The notes under the pieces were generated by a model. The model worked only from the letters and a program-made list of their open reading frames with translations. It was not told where the DNA came from and made no database searches. From NCBI RefSeq assembly GCF_000308435.1, contig NZ_BAFR01000206.1, positions 50,807-114,806 on the forward strand: a stretch of DNA of 64,000 bases. The letters run 5' to 3'. The position numbers and the translations under genes are program-made. Shown in pieces: positions 9,473 through 17,665 of this stretch. This DNA is from Nocardia araoensis NBRC 100135 (GTDB lineage Bacteria > Actinomycetota > Actinomycetes > Mycobacteriales > Mycobacteriaceae). How positions within the stretch are numbered: position 1 is the stretch's first letter; each line of letters opens with the position of its first letter.

Positions 9473-9663
9473 GCGAACCCATCGGGATGATGCAGTCGCA
9501 CATCGACGGCTCGATGTACATCGTGGGCCCGGATGGAATGCCATACACGGCTGAGGAGTACCTCGACCTGCTCAGGGAAGCGAACGATCGGTCACCGGAG
9601 CATCTTCAGCGCATCGCCGACGCAATCCGGGAATGGGCAGGTCTATCGAATGACACTCGGTGA
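9469..9663 (+). CDS. Small hypothetical protein
   Basis: 64 residues, acidic, beginning MSEPIGMMQSHIDGSMYIVG and continuing with PDGMPYTAEEYLDLLREAND and a helical end (HLQRIADAIREWAGL). Its ATG overlaps the preceding frame's stop as ATGA, so the three frames 9129-9663 look like one coupled unit. I do not recognise a family. It has no counterpart after the second membrane-protein copy, where the DNA diverges. Confidence 0.5.
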   Translation: MSEPIGMMQSHIDGSMYIVGPDGMPYTAEEYLDLLREANDRSPEHLQRIADAIREWAGLSNDTR

Positions 9664-9787
9664 AGCGAACCCACGGAAAGGTCGAGATCTGTCGCATCGA
9701 CTAGCCGTTGCCAATCCGGGCAGATAAATTGCAGGCCATGCGGCAGTCCGAAAGTAATGTCGTCCAGCGCTAGGAGGTCGCTCCGGT

Positions 9788-10588
9788 ATGACAGCGAGTC
9801 TAATCGAATTACTCGAAATCGCTCGTTCGGCCGTTGAGCGGGGGGCTGAACTTCTCCACACCGCCGATCGAGGAACCATCCACACCAAGGGCGATCGCGA
9901 CTACGTAACCGGCCTGGACCATCGAATCCAAGATGACATCAGGCGGTATCTGGCCGACGCGACACCCGAGTGCGGGTTTCTCGGTGAGGAGCTCGATGAC
10001 AGGTCGCCCGCACACAAGGCGCGGTATATGTGGGTTCTGGATCCGATCGACGGAACATCCAACTTCATTCACGGGCTGCCGCTGTGCGCTGTATCGCTGG
10101 CTCTCGTGCACAACGGCGAACCGGTGATCGGAGTCATCGGCGCACCGTTCCTCGGCCTGGAGTACTACGCGGCCGTTGAGCGCGGCGCGTGGAGCAATGA
10201 CAAGCCGATCCGAGCTAGCGACACCAAAACTCTCCGCCAAGCGATCGTTTCCATCGGAGACTATGCGGTCGGGCAGGGGGCGGAGCCGGAGAACGAGCGC
10301 CGCATCGCTCTCACCGCCGCGCTGGCGGCAACTGTCGAGCGGGTACGAATGTTCGGATCCGCCGCCCTCGATCTGGTGTGGGTTGCCGAGGGGCGGACCG
10401 ACGCCTGCGTCATGCTGTCCAACAAGCCTTGGGACACGGCGGCCGGCGTGCTCATCGCCCGGGAGGCGGGCGCTGTTGTCCTCGACTCGAGCTCTCGCCG
10501 CCACAGCCTCGACTCTCCGGACACGATCGCCGTCTCGCCCGCCATCGCCGACGAACTCATGAACTTGGTCAACGAATCGATCTATTGA
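9788..10588 (+). CDS. Inositol monophosphatase family protein
   Basis: 266 residues, the usual length. The Mg-dependent phosphatase motifs are complete: GEELDDRS (first metal Glu), WVLDPIDGTSNFIHGLP (DPIDGTSNF, the two catalytic Asp) and NKPWDTAAGVLIAREAGAVV (WDxAAG). It may dephosphorylate inositol phosphate, histidinol phosphate, fructose bisphosphate or PAP; these cannot be separated from motifs. ATG 9788 follows AGGAGG. It sits between the two copies of the small membrane-protein cassette, and a 44-bp piece of the same gene recurs at 12349, so a second copy once existed. Confidence 0.88.
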   Translation: MTASLIELLEIARSAVERGAELLHTADRGTIHTKGDRDYVTGLDHRIQDDIRRYLADATPECGFLGEELDDRSPAHKARYMWVLDPIDGTSNFIHGLPLCAVSLALVHNGEPVIGVIGAPFLGLEYYAAVERGAWSNDKPIRASDTKTLRQAIVSIGDYAVGQGAEPENERRIALTAALAATVERVRMFGSAALDLVWVAEGRTDACVMLSNKPWDTAAGVLIAREAGAVVLDSSSRRHSLDSPDTIAVSPAIADELMNLVNESIY

Positions 10589-10615
10589 TCCTGACGAGCC
10601 CGACCAGGAGCAATT

Positions 10616-10861
10616 TTGATTATCGCCGCCGCCGTTGTGGGCGGATTCATTCTCTTGTTTTGGGTGTTGCCATGGATGATCGACCCTGAGCCTCAGGAGC
10701 CCGAGCACGCCGCACCATCCATTCCCTACCTGGTGGGTGAAGCCCATTCGGCCATGCAAGACCACCTCGACTGCGACGCCACCTCGTGTGGGGCGCGGGC
10801 GCACGCCCTGCGCGTGCTGCGTGAGGCCGGGCGCATGGTGCCCGCGAGGGACGACCGATGA
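10616..10861 (+). CDS. Small single-pass membrane protein, copy 2 (5'-truncated duplicate)
   Basis: 81 residues, nearly identical to the protein at 9129 from the membrane segment (VVGGFILLFWVLPWMID) to the end (GRMVPARDDR). DNA homology starts at the shared ttttgattat, so the original first codons are missing; the frame now uses TTG 10616, with GGAG at 10607-10610 from new upstream sequence. One conserved Cys pair remains (CDATSCGAR). Both copies keep an open frame with mostly conservative changes, suggesting the duplicate is still expressed. Confidence 0.5.
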   Translation: MIIAAAVVGGFILLFWVLPWMIDPEPQEPEHAAPSIPYLVGEAHSAMQDHLDCDATSCGARAHALRVLREAGRMVPARDDR

Positions 10862-10947
10862 TCGCCCGGGTTACCCGAGAGCAGACCTACTTGCGCGAGA
10901 TGGGTTCGCACGGTGGCGATGTCGAGTTAGAAGAAAAGGAAAATTGA
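10858..10947 (+). CDS. Short coupled ORF after membrane protein copy 2
   Basis: 29 codons starting MIARVTREQTYLREMG, overlapping the preceding stop by ATGA and ending in an acidic/basic tail (VELEEKEN). It is the homologous position of the frame at 9395. The repeat of an ATGA-coupled frame after both copies of the membrane protein hints at a real two-peptide unit. Confidence 0.35.
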   Translation: MIARVTREQTYLREMGSHGGDVELEEKEN

Positions 10948-10967
10948 CAGCATCGAGGGGGTCGAGC

Positions 10968-11156
10968 ATGGGGTCGATTTCGACCGATCACGATGCCGTC
11001 GTCGTGGAGTCGAATGCGATCCGGGATGCAGACCATTTTTTGGTGCGGCGAAGGTGCTCCGTCCGAGCGAGGACGTCGGCCTTGGTGGCAGTGGGCTGGC
11101 GGCTGGGGAACCACCTCAGTCGCCCACCGCCGCGATACCCGGGTCGTGTGCGTTGA
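10968..11156 (+). CDS. Doubtful ORF, possibly the 5' end of a lost gene
   Basis: 62 codons from ATG 10968, with a GAGGGGG about 10 nt upstream. The first 25 residues (MGSISTDHDAVVVESNAIRD) look like a protein start; the rest is Arg-rich and runs antisense into the metallo-hydrolase gene. It may be the beginning of a gene cut off when the downstream pair arrived. Weak. Confidence 0.15.
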   Translation: MGSISTDHDAVVVESNAIRDADHFLVRRRCSVRARTSALVAVGWRLGNHLSRPPPRYPGRVR

Positions 11157-11892
11157 CGAGCCGAACCGACCCCTCTGCGGCCAGTTCGGCCAGCAGCCGC
11201 TGCGTGTGCAGTCTTGCTACTTCATCGTGCTGCGTAGACGCGGCGAACGCCTCGACCGCCGCGGGTGCGGTGCAAGCGAGTTGGGCGTGGTGGTGGATCG
11301 CATCACCGACGTGCAGAAGTTCCCGACCGGCATTTGGGTCGGCGATCACTACGCCGGCGTGGCCCGGCGAGTGGCCCGGCAGAGCGACCAGCCGGACCGA
11401 TTCCGGAATGTCTTCCAGCGTCCAGGTGGAAAACCCCCGCCAATCGGCAGCCGGCTTCGGTGTCGGAGCCCACAGCACCCCATGGGACCACTGTGCGGGG
11501 ATGACTCGGTCCTTGCCCTCGTCGACTACGGCTCGGCACGCGGGGCTGGCGTGCACGCGCACCCACGGGAAGTCGGCCAGGCCGCCGACGTGGTCGCGGT
11601 GGTGGTGGGTGAGGACCACGTCGGATAGATCGCGCGGATTGCGCCCCAACGCCTTCACCTGGGCCAGCAGGGTCTCGCTGGGGTCCAGCGCCGGGTTGAC
11701 GCGGCTCAGCCAGTCCTGCCCCAAACGTTCCTCGGGAGACTCGATGTCCTTGTGGCCGATACCTGTGTCGACAGCGACCAGGCGGTCGTCCACCTCGATG
11801 AGCAGGCAACGGCAGATGAAATGAGGAACGCCGAAGACAGCCTCGCCGCCGGGGACGTTGAGGGTTCCGCAGTTGATTTCATGGATTTGCAC
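11116..11892 (-). CDS. MBL-fold metallo-hydrolase
   Basis: 258 residues. The metal motifs of the metallo-beta-lactamase fold are present: THHHRDHVGG (HxHxDH) at about 94-103, ALPGHSPGH further on, and GDAIHHH with the bridging Asp; a C-terminal NAHDPG supplies the last His. The family includes lactonases and thioesterases; DTGIGHKD and the overall length resemble quorum-quenching-type lactonase relatives, but substrate is unproven. It starts at GTG 11892, only 7 nt after a -10 box, so the mRNA is probably leaderless. It is divergent from the MerR gene and almost certainly its target. Confidence 0.85.
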   Translation of the reverse strand: MQIHEINCGTLNVPGGEAVFGVPHFICRCLLIEVDDRLVAVDTGIGHKDIESPEERLGQDWLSRVNPALDPSETLLAQVKALGRNPRDLSDVVLTHHHRDHVGGLADFPWVRVHASPACRAVVDEGKDRVIPAQWSHGVLWAPTPKPAADWRGFSTWTLEDIPESVRLVALPGHSPGHAGVVIADPNAGRELLHVGDAIHHHAQLACTAPAAVEAFAASTQHDEVARLHTQRLLAELAAEGSVRLVNAHDPGIAAVGD

Positions 11893-11899
11893 TCACCAG

Positions 11900-11930
11900 A
11901 TGCTAGAAGTTCGTGTCGACACGAAGTCAA
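11900..11930 (-). promoter_or_regulatory. Overspaced MerR-type promoter of the MBL gene
   Basis: On the minus strand, -35 TTGACT (11930-11925) and -10 TAGCAT (11905-11900) are separated by 19 bp instead of 17. A perfect 16-bp palindrome, TTCGTGTCGACACGAA (11910-11925), fills the spacer. This is the classic arrangement at which MerR-family proteins untwist the DNA to switch transcription on. The GTG start follows 7 nt after the -10. Confidence 0.8.
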
Positions 11931-11943
11931 CGACAATGGTCCC

Positions 11944-12330
11944 GTGCCCAAGGAACTACTGAGCATCGGTGACGCCGCCGAGTACCTCGGGGTATCGACC
12001 CACCTTCTGAGACATTGGGAAACCGTGGGAATAGTCACCCCGCATCGCACAGCGGCCGGGGCTCGACGTTACGACGCGCAATCACTGGATGCACTATCCA
12101 TCGCCCTCAGGTGCCAACAGGCGGGCATGCCGCTCGACGTGATCGCTCGCCTGCTCAATGGCGACCGCGGACAACGCCGACAGCTGGTCGCCGAGCAGCG
12201 CGAGGCAATCAACCGGCAACGCGCCCGACTCGCACAGACCGCCAACTACCTCGACCATGTCTTGGAGTGCTCGCATCCGATCGTGCGTGATTGCCCCGCA
12301 TGCCGGGACTTCGCGGCATCAACGTCCTGA
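11944..12330 (+). CDS. MerR family transcriptional regulator
   Basis: 128 residues from GTG 11944 (VPKELLSIGDAAEYLG). The winged helix-turn-helix is at about 5-70 (LSIGDAAEYLGVSTHLLRHW, then RRYDAQSLDALSIA), followed by a dimerising coiled coil rich in Gln, Arg and Ala. The C-terminus carries a Cys set, CSHPIVRDCPAC (C-x7-C-x2-C), which could bind a metal or sense redox state. It is divergent from the MBL hydrolase, whose promoter has the 19-bp spacer and palindrome typical of MerR activation. Confidence 0.85.
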   Translation: MPKELLSIGDAAEYLGVSTHLLRHWETVGIVTPHRTAAGARRYDAQSLDALSIALRCQQAGMPLDVIARLLNGDRGQRRQLVAEQREAINRQRARLAQTANYLDHVLECSHPIVRDCPACRDFAASTS

Positions 12331-12348
12331 CCCGCAACAACTAGGGAG

Positions 12349-12392
12349 GCGGTCGGGCAGGAGGCGCTGCCGGAGAACGAGCGCCGCATCGC
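12349..12392 (+). pseudogene. 44-bp fragment of an inositol monophosphatase gene
   Basis: This stretch matches 10265-10308, inside the intact phosphatase gene, at 41 of 44 bases and in the same orientation. No open frame or catalytic motif remains around it. It shows that a second copy of the phosphatase once followed the second membrane-protein copy and was lost. Confidence 0.7.
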
Positions 12393-12406
12393 CGGTCGAA
12401 ATCAGG

Positions 12407-12814
12407 TCACGGGCGGGTCGAGATCTGCTGGACCCCCCAGCCGTTGCCGTCCGGGTCGGTGAAGAAGAAGAATCCGACGTTGTCCAAGGGGTCCGGCATG
12501 GGGGTCGGGTTTTCCCCGAGGACTTGGATTTCGGTGACCTCGACGCCGCGCGAAGTCAGCTCCTCGTGGGCTTTGCGCAGGTCGTTGACCACGAGTTGCA
12601 GGCCTTGTTGCGATCCGGGCGTCATGTCCGGCACAGCGCCCTTGCCGATCACGACCGAGCAGCCCGAGCCGGGCGGGGTGAGTTGCACTATGCGCGCGTC
12701 CTCGCCGATCTTCGTATCGTGGTCGACGGCGAAGCCCAGTTGCTCCGCGTAGAACCGCTTGGCCCGGTCGATGTCCGACACGGGCACGATCACGACCTCG
12801 AGCGTCCAGTTCAC
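12407..12814 (-). CDS. VOC family protein (glyoxalase-like)
   Basis: 135 residues with the complete VOC pattern: LEVVIVPVSDIDRAKRFYAE at the start, GCSVVIGKG in the middle and FFFFTDPDGNGWGVQQI at the end, a C-terminal pattern common in glyoxalase-like proteins. It lacks clear evidence for a substrate. It lies 57 nt downstream of the TetR gene on the same strand, so it is probably co-transcribed with it. The last codons resemble a short remnant at 7581. Confidence 0.82.
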   Translation of the reverse strand: MNWTLEVVIVPVSDIDRAKRFYAEQLGFAVDHDTKIGEDARIVQLTPPGSGCSVVIGKGAVPDMTPGSQQGLQLVVNDLRKAHEELTSRGVEVTEIQVLGENPTPMPDPLDNVGFFFFTDPDGNGWGVQQISTRP

Positions 12815-12871
12815 GGCACTTCCTTTCGGTGGACTATTCGTACCAGTGCGGACGGGTTCACACCGGGAGAT

Positions 12872-13516
12872 TCATCGCCGTGCCCAACGCCAGGAGAACT
12901 CGTCGGGCGCGGGTGGCGGGCCGGGGAGTTCGCCGTCGGCGCTCAGTCCGGCCAGCAGCATGGCGAGTACGCGGCGGCGCAACTGGGCGGTGCGCTCCGG
13001 ACTCGGGACCGCGACGGCCGCGCAGGACTCCAGAATGAGGCCCAGATCTTGCGGGGTGACGTCGGGACGCAGCTTGCCGGTGGCGTGGACGCGGCGGACG
13101 ATCTCCTCGGTCGCTTCGCCGGAGCGCCGCACGTCGGGCAGCATCGAATCGTCAGGGGTGAAGGTGCCCGCAAGGTGCACGGTGAGCGAGTGGACGTCCG
13201 CGTCCACCACGCGCTCCAAGAAGCCGACGAGTCCGCGCCACCCGTCCGGATCCTCCAGCGCCGCTTCGGCTTCCGCGTTGTACCTGCGCAGGCCGCCATG
13301 GCAGAGCGTGCGCAGCAGCACCTCCTTGCTGGGATAGCGGCGGTAGAGCGCGCTGATCCCGACGCCGGCGCGTTCGGCGACGGCGGAGATCGGGGCCGTG
13401 GCGTCGGCGAGGAACACCGCGCGGGCGGCCTCCAGGATCAGCCCGTCGTTGCGGGCCGCCTGCGCCTTACGGCCGGGTAGACCCTTCTGAGCTGGGGCGT
13501 CGGATGTCTTCGGCAT
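12872..13516 (-). CDS. TetR family transcriptional regulator
   Basis: 214 residues. The DNA-binding part is at about 22-70: NDGLILEAARAVFLADATAP, ISAVAERAGVGISALYRRYP, then KEVLLRTLC. The C-terminal half is helical. It is divergent from the epoxide hydrolase gene, with two matching 19-bp operators between them, and leads into the VOC gene at 12407. The inferred role is repression of the hydrolase, itself and the VOC protein. Confidence 0.88.
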   Translation of the reverse strand: MPKTSDAPAQKGLPGRKAQAARNDGLILEAARAVFLADATAPISAVAERAGVGISALYRRYPSKEVLLRTLCHGGLRRYNAEAEAALEDPDGWRGLVGFLERVVDADVHSLTVHLAGTFTPDDSMLPDVRRSGEATEEIVRRVHATGKLRPDVTPQDLGLILESCAAVAVPSPERTAQLRRRVLAMLLAGLSADGELPGPPPAPDEFSWRWARR

Positions 13517-13534
13517 GGATCAAGGATATCACTT

Positions 13535-13588
13535 GAAACGGAATGATCCGTTCTGATACAGTTCAAACAGAACAGAGCATTCCGTTTC
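13535..13588. promoter_or_regulatory. Paired 19-bp TetR operators
   Basis: Site A is GAAACGGAATGATCCGTTC (13535-13553). Site B read on the minus strand is GAAACGGAATGCTCTGTTC (13570-13588), identical at 17 of 19 positions. The sites are 35 bp apart centre to centre and fill the divergent TetR / epoxide hydrolase intergenic region. Confidence 0.8.
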
Positions 13589-13601
13589 AAAGGAGCCGCA
13601 C

Positions 13602-14684
13602 ATGACCGCGATCACCCCCTTCCGCATCGACATCGACCAGGCCGAGCTGGACGACCTGCGCGACCGGCTCGCGCGCACTCGCTGGGCCGAGCAGATCCCC
13701 GGCTCGGGCGACACCTACGGGGTGAGCGTCGAGCGGGTGCGTCACCTGGTCGGATACTGGCGCGACGGGTTCGACTGGCGCGCGGTCGAGAACGCGGTGA
13801 ACGCCTACCCGCAGTTCACCACCGAGATCGACGGTCAGAACATCCACTTCCTGCACGTGAAATCCGCGCGAGAGGACGCCTTTCCGCTGATCCTCACGCA
13901 CGGCTGGCCCGGCACCTTCGTCGAGTTCGTCGGCATCATCGAGCCGCTCACCGCGGCCGGATTCGATCTGGTGATCCCCTCGGTGCCGGGCTACGGATTC
14001 TCCGGTCCCACCACCGAGGCGGGCTGGAACGATGCCCGGATCGCCCGCGCCTGGGCGGAGCTGATGCGGCGGCTCGGGTACAGCCGCTACGGCGCGGTGG
14101 GCAACGACGGCGGATCGCAGATCTCGCCGCAACTCGCACGCGTGGCGCCGGAGCACGTGGTCGGCGTGCACGTCACGCAGGTGTACTCGTTCCCCTCCGG
14201 GGATCCGGCCGAGCTGGCCGATCTCGACGAGGACGAGCAGCGGTCGCTGGCCACCCTGGACTGGTTCGTGAAGAACAAGATGGGCTTCAACGTGCTGCAA
14301 TCACAGCAGCCGCAGACGCTGGCGCATGCGATCACGGATTCGCCCGCCGGACTGGTCGGCTGGAACGGGCAACTGCTCGGCCCGGACCTGGACGACGACT
14401 TCGTGCTGACCAACATCGCGATCCACTGGCTCACCCGCACCGCGGGCTCGGCGATCCGGCACTACTTCGAGAAGGACAAGGCCGAGCACCCCACGGCGCC
14501 GAGCACGGTTCCGCTCGCGCTGTGCGGCTCCACCGGTGACTTCCACGGCATCCGGCGCTTCGCCGAGCGGGACCACAACATCGTCTCGTGGCGCACGCAC
14601 GACGTGTTCACCCACTACCTGCACCATGTGGCGCCCGCGCTCATGGCGGAGGAGATCACGGAGTTCTTCGCCCCGCTGCGCTGA
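13602..14684 (+). CDS. Epoxide hydrolase (EHN domain plus alpha/beta-hydrolase)
   Basis: 360 residues, the usual size of microsomal-type epoxide hydrolases. Residues 1-105 are the EHN domain (FRIDIDQAELDDLRDRLART), then the hydrolase core starts with HGWPGTFVEF (oxyanion HGxP motif). The nucleophile Asp is in GNDGGSQ, and a late His lies in the HHVAP region. It opens epoxides to diols through an alkyl-enzyme ester. ATG 13602 has AAAGGAG upstream. It is controlled, by inference, by the divergent TetR through the two operators. Substrate unknown; xenobiotic or lipid epoxides are usual. Confidence 0.9.
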   Translation: MTAITPFRIDIDQAELDDLRDRLARTRWAEQIPGSGDTYGVSVERVRHLVGYWRDGFDWRAVENAVNAYPQFTTEIDGQNIHFLHVKSAREDAFPLILTHGWPGTFVEFVGIIEPLTAAGFDLVIPSVPGYGFSGPTTEAGWNDARIARAWAELMRRLGYSRYGAVGNDGGSQISPQLARVAPEHVVGVHVTQVYSFPSGDPAELADLDEDEQRSLATLDWFVKNKMGFNVLQSQQPQTLAHAITDSPAGLVGWNGQLLGPDLDDDFVLTNIAIHWLTRTAGSAIRHYFEKDKAEHPTAPSTVPLALCGSTGDFHGIRRFAERDHNIVSWRTHDVFTHYLHHVAPALMAEEITEFFAPLR

Positions 14685-14790
14685 GACAGTCGCTTATGGC
14701 ATCGAGAGTCGCGGCCATGGTTCGTCTCGATTCCCGCTGATGTACTGGATTCATCAACAGCACAACAGCTTTCGAACCAGGAGAGAAACC

Positions 14791-15414
14791 ATGAGAATCG
14801 CGGTCTTCGGAGCCACCGGTACCGTCGGTCGTCTCGTCGTCGAGCGGGCGCTGCGGGAGGGTCACGAGGTGACGGCCTTCACCCGCAGCGCCTCGAGCGT
14901 CACGCAGCGGCACGAGCGGCTGCGCGTCGTGGAAGGCGATGTGCTGGACACGAATTCGGTGCAACGCGCGGTGGAGGGGCAGGACGCGGTGCTGGTCTCG
15001 CTCGGCAACGGCCGCAACGGCGTGGTTCGGGCCGGGGGAACAAAAGCGATCATCGACGCGATGCGGCGCACCGGCGTGAAACGACTGATCTGCCAGACGA
15101 CGCTCGGCGTGGGCGACAGCAGGGGCAACCTGAACTTCCTGTGGAAGTACGTGATGTTCGGGCTGCTGCTGCGCCCCGCCTACGCCGATCACGTCGTTCA
15201 GGAGGAGCACGTCATGGCCAGCGACCTGGATTGGACGATCGTGCGGCCCAGCGCGTTCACCGACGGCCCGGCCACCGGCAGCTACCGGCGCGGGTTCCCG
15301 GCGGACGAGCGCGGGCTCACCCTGAAGATCGCCCGCGCCGACATCGCCGAGTTCATGATCGAGCAATTGACCGACACCACCTACCTGCGCCAAGCGACCG
15401 GCATCTCGAATTGA
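14791..15414 (+). CDS. NAD(P)-binding oxidoreductase, NmrA/SDR-atypical type
   Basis: 207 residues beginning with the dinucleotide-binding motif MRIAVFGATGTVGRLVVERA (GATGxxG). The pattern continues with VEGDVLD, VLVSLGNG, a CQTTLGVGD loop and DWTIVRPSAFTDGP, typical of NmrA/biliverdin-reductase-like atypical SDRs that lack the YxxxK catalytic pair. It may be a reductase or an NAD(P)H sensor. ATG 14791 follows CAGGAGAG. It is 106 nt after the epoxide hydrolase on the same strand and may share its transcript. Confidence 0.82.
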   Translation: MRIAVFGATGTVGRLVVERALREGHEVTAFTRSASSVTQRHERLRVVEGDVLDTNSVQRAVEGQDAVLVSLGNGRNGVVRAGGTKAIIDAMRRTGVKRLICQTTLGVGDSRGNLNFLWKYVMFGLLLRPAYADHVVQEEHVMASDLDWTIVRPSAFTDGPATGSYRRGFPADERGLTLKIARADIAEFMIEQLTDTTYLRQATGISN

Positions 15415-15437
15415 GCGCACCGTGCGGGGAGCAAACC

Positions 15438-16574
<1,137 letters not shown>

Positions 16575-16580
16575 GCGATT

Positions 16581-16599
16581 AATGATAACGATTTTCATT
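16581..16599. promoter_or_regulatory. Zur (FurB) box
   Basis: AATGATAACGATTTTCATT is an imperfect palindrome that matches the mycobacterial Zur box (TGAAAATnATnnnCA type, read on the minus strand). It sits directly upstream of the zinc chaperone start, where zinc-bound Zur would block transcription. Confidence 0.85.
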
Positions 16600-16663
16600 T
16601 GCTATCGGTCGGCGGGTCCGGTTGCCCGTGGCGAGAGGACGACGTCGCCGTAGGGTTTGTGTC

Positions 16664-17509
16664 GTGAAATTGCTGCCATTGCCCGCCGAGGGGCAGACCC
16701 CCGTCCGGGCGCTCACCATTGCCGGTACCGATTCCGGCGGAGGCGCCGGAATCCAAGCCGATACCCGCACCATGGCGCTGTGCGGCGTGCACGCCCTGGT
16801 CGCGGTCGCGGCGGTGACCGTGCAGAACACGGTGGGCGTCAGCGGTTTTCACGAGATCCCGCCACAGGTGGTGGCCGATCAGGTGCGCTCGGTCGCCGGG
16901 GATATCGGCGTCGGCGCCGCGAAGACCGGCATGCTGGCCTCCACCGCGATCATCGAGGCGGTCGCGGCGGTGTGCCAGGAGGTCGGCATCGGCGGCGACG
17001 GTGAGATTCCGCTGGTCGTCGATCCGGTGGCGGCCTCGATGCACGGCGACCCGCTGCTGCACGCCGAGGCGCTCGACGCGCTGCGCGGCACCCTGATTCC
17101 GCTCGCGACCGTGGTGACCCCGAACCTGGACGAGGTCCGCCTGCTCACGGGCATCGACGTCGAGGACGACAATTCGGCGCGACGCGCGGCGGAGGCGCTG
17201 CACAAGCTGGGACCGCGCTGGGCCATCGTCAAGGGCGGGCATCTGCGTTCCTCCGAGTACAGCACCGACCTGCTGTTCGACGGCGAGCAGTTCCTGGAGT
17301 TCACCGCGCCGCGCATCGCGACCGGCAACGACCACGGCGGCGGGGACACGCTGGCCGCCGCGATCGCCTGCGCGCTGGCCCACGGCTATCCGGTGCCCGA
17401 AGCGGTCGAGTTCGCCAAGGAGTGGACCTATCGCTGCCTGGCCGCGTCCTACGATCTCGGCGCGGGCCACGGGCCGGTGTCCCCGCTGTGGCGGTTGCAT
17501 CGGGGCTGA
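16664..17509 (+). CDS. thiD: ThiD-like hydroxymethylpyrimidine (phosphate) kinase
   Basis: 281 residues of the ribokinase fold. N-terminal TIAGTDSGGGAGIQADTRT is the ThiD substrate loop, PLVVDPVAAS the central strand and TGNDHGGGDTLAAAIACALA the anion hole. ThiD phosphorylates HMP and HMP-phosphate for thiamine synthesis. In canonical ThiD the anion hole reads GTGCT with a catalytic Cys; here it is GGGDT, with Asp228 in that place as in ordinary sugar kinases. It may be a divergent ThiD or a related kinase. The GTG start at 16664 gives a normal N-terminus. It is divergent from the zinc chaperone and has no TPP riboswitch. Confidence 0.8.
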   Translation: MKLLPLPAEGQTPVRALTIAGTDSGGGAGIQADTRTMALCGVHALVAVAAVTVQNTVGVSGFHEIPPQVVADQVRSVAGDIGVGAAKTGMLASTAIIEAVAAVCQEVGIGGDGEIPLVVDPVAASMHGDPLLHAEALDALRGTLIPLATVVTPNLDEVRLLTGIDVEDDNSARRAAEALHKLGPRWAIVKGGHLRSSEYSTDLLFDGEQFLEFTAPRIATGNDHGGGDTLAAAIACALAHGYPVPEAVEFAKEWTYRCLAASYDLGAGHGPVSPLWRLHRG

Positions 17510-17665
17510 ACGCCGACCGCTCGGCGCACGCCGTTTCTTGTCGGTGGGCGCTGCGATACTGAGAACGTCGCCGATACGGATGGCCTCAACGGCGAGGCGA
17601 TCGGAACAACGAGGTTCGGCGTGGACGCGGCAAGACCTCGGCGCCCGGCCCGGGGGGCGCTCCGG

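Noticed and set aside
12158..13480. A 440-codon frame running across MerR, VOC and TetR genes
   Set aside because: Composition is random-like and it overlaps three genes with clear motifs and operators.
16575..16598. Upstream ATG of the zinc chaperone
   Set aside because: It would place the Zur box inside the coding region; the ATG at 16574 begins directly before the P-loop strand.
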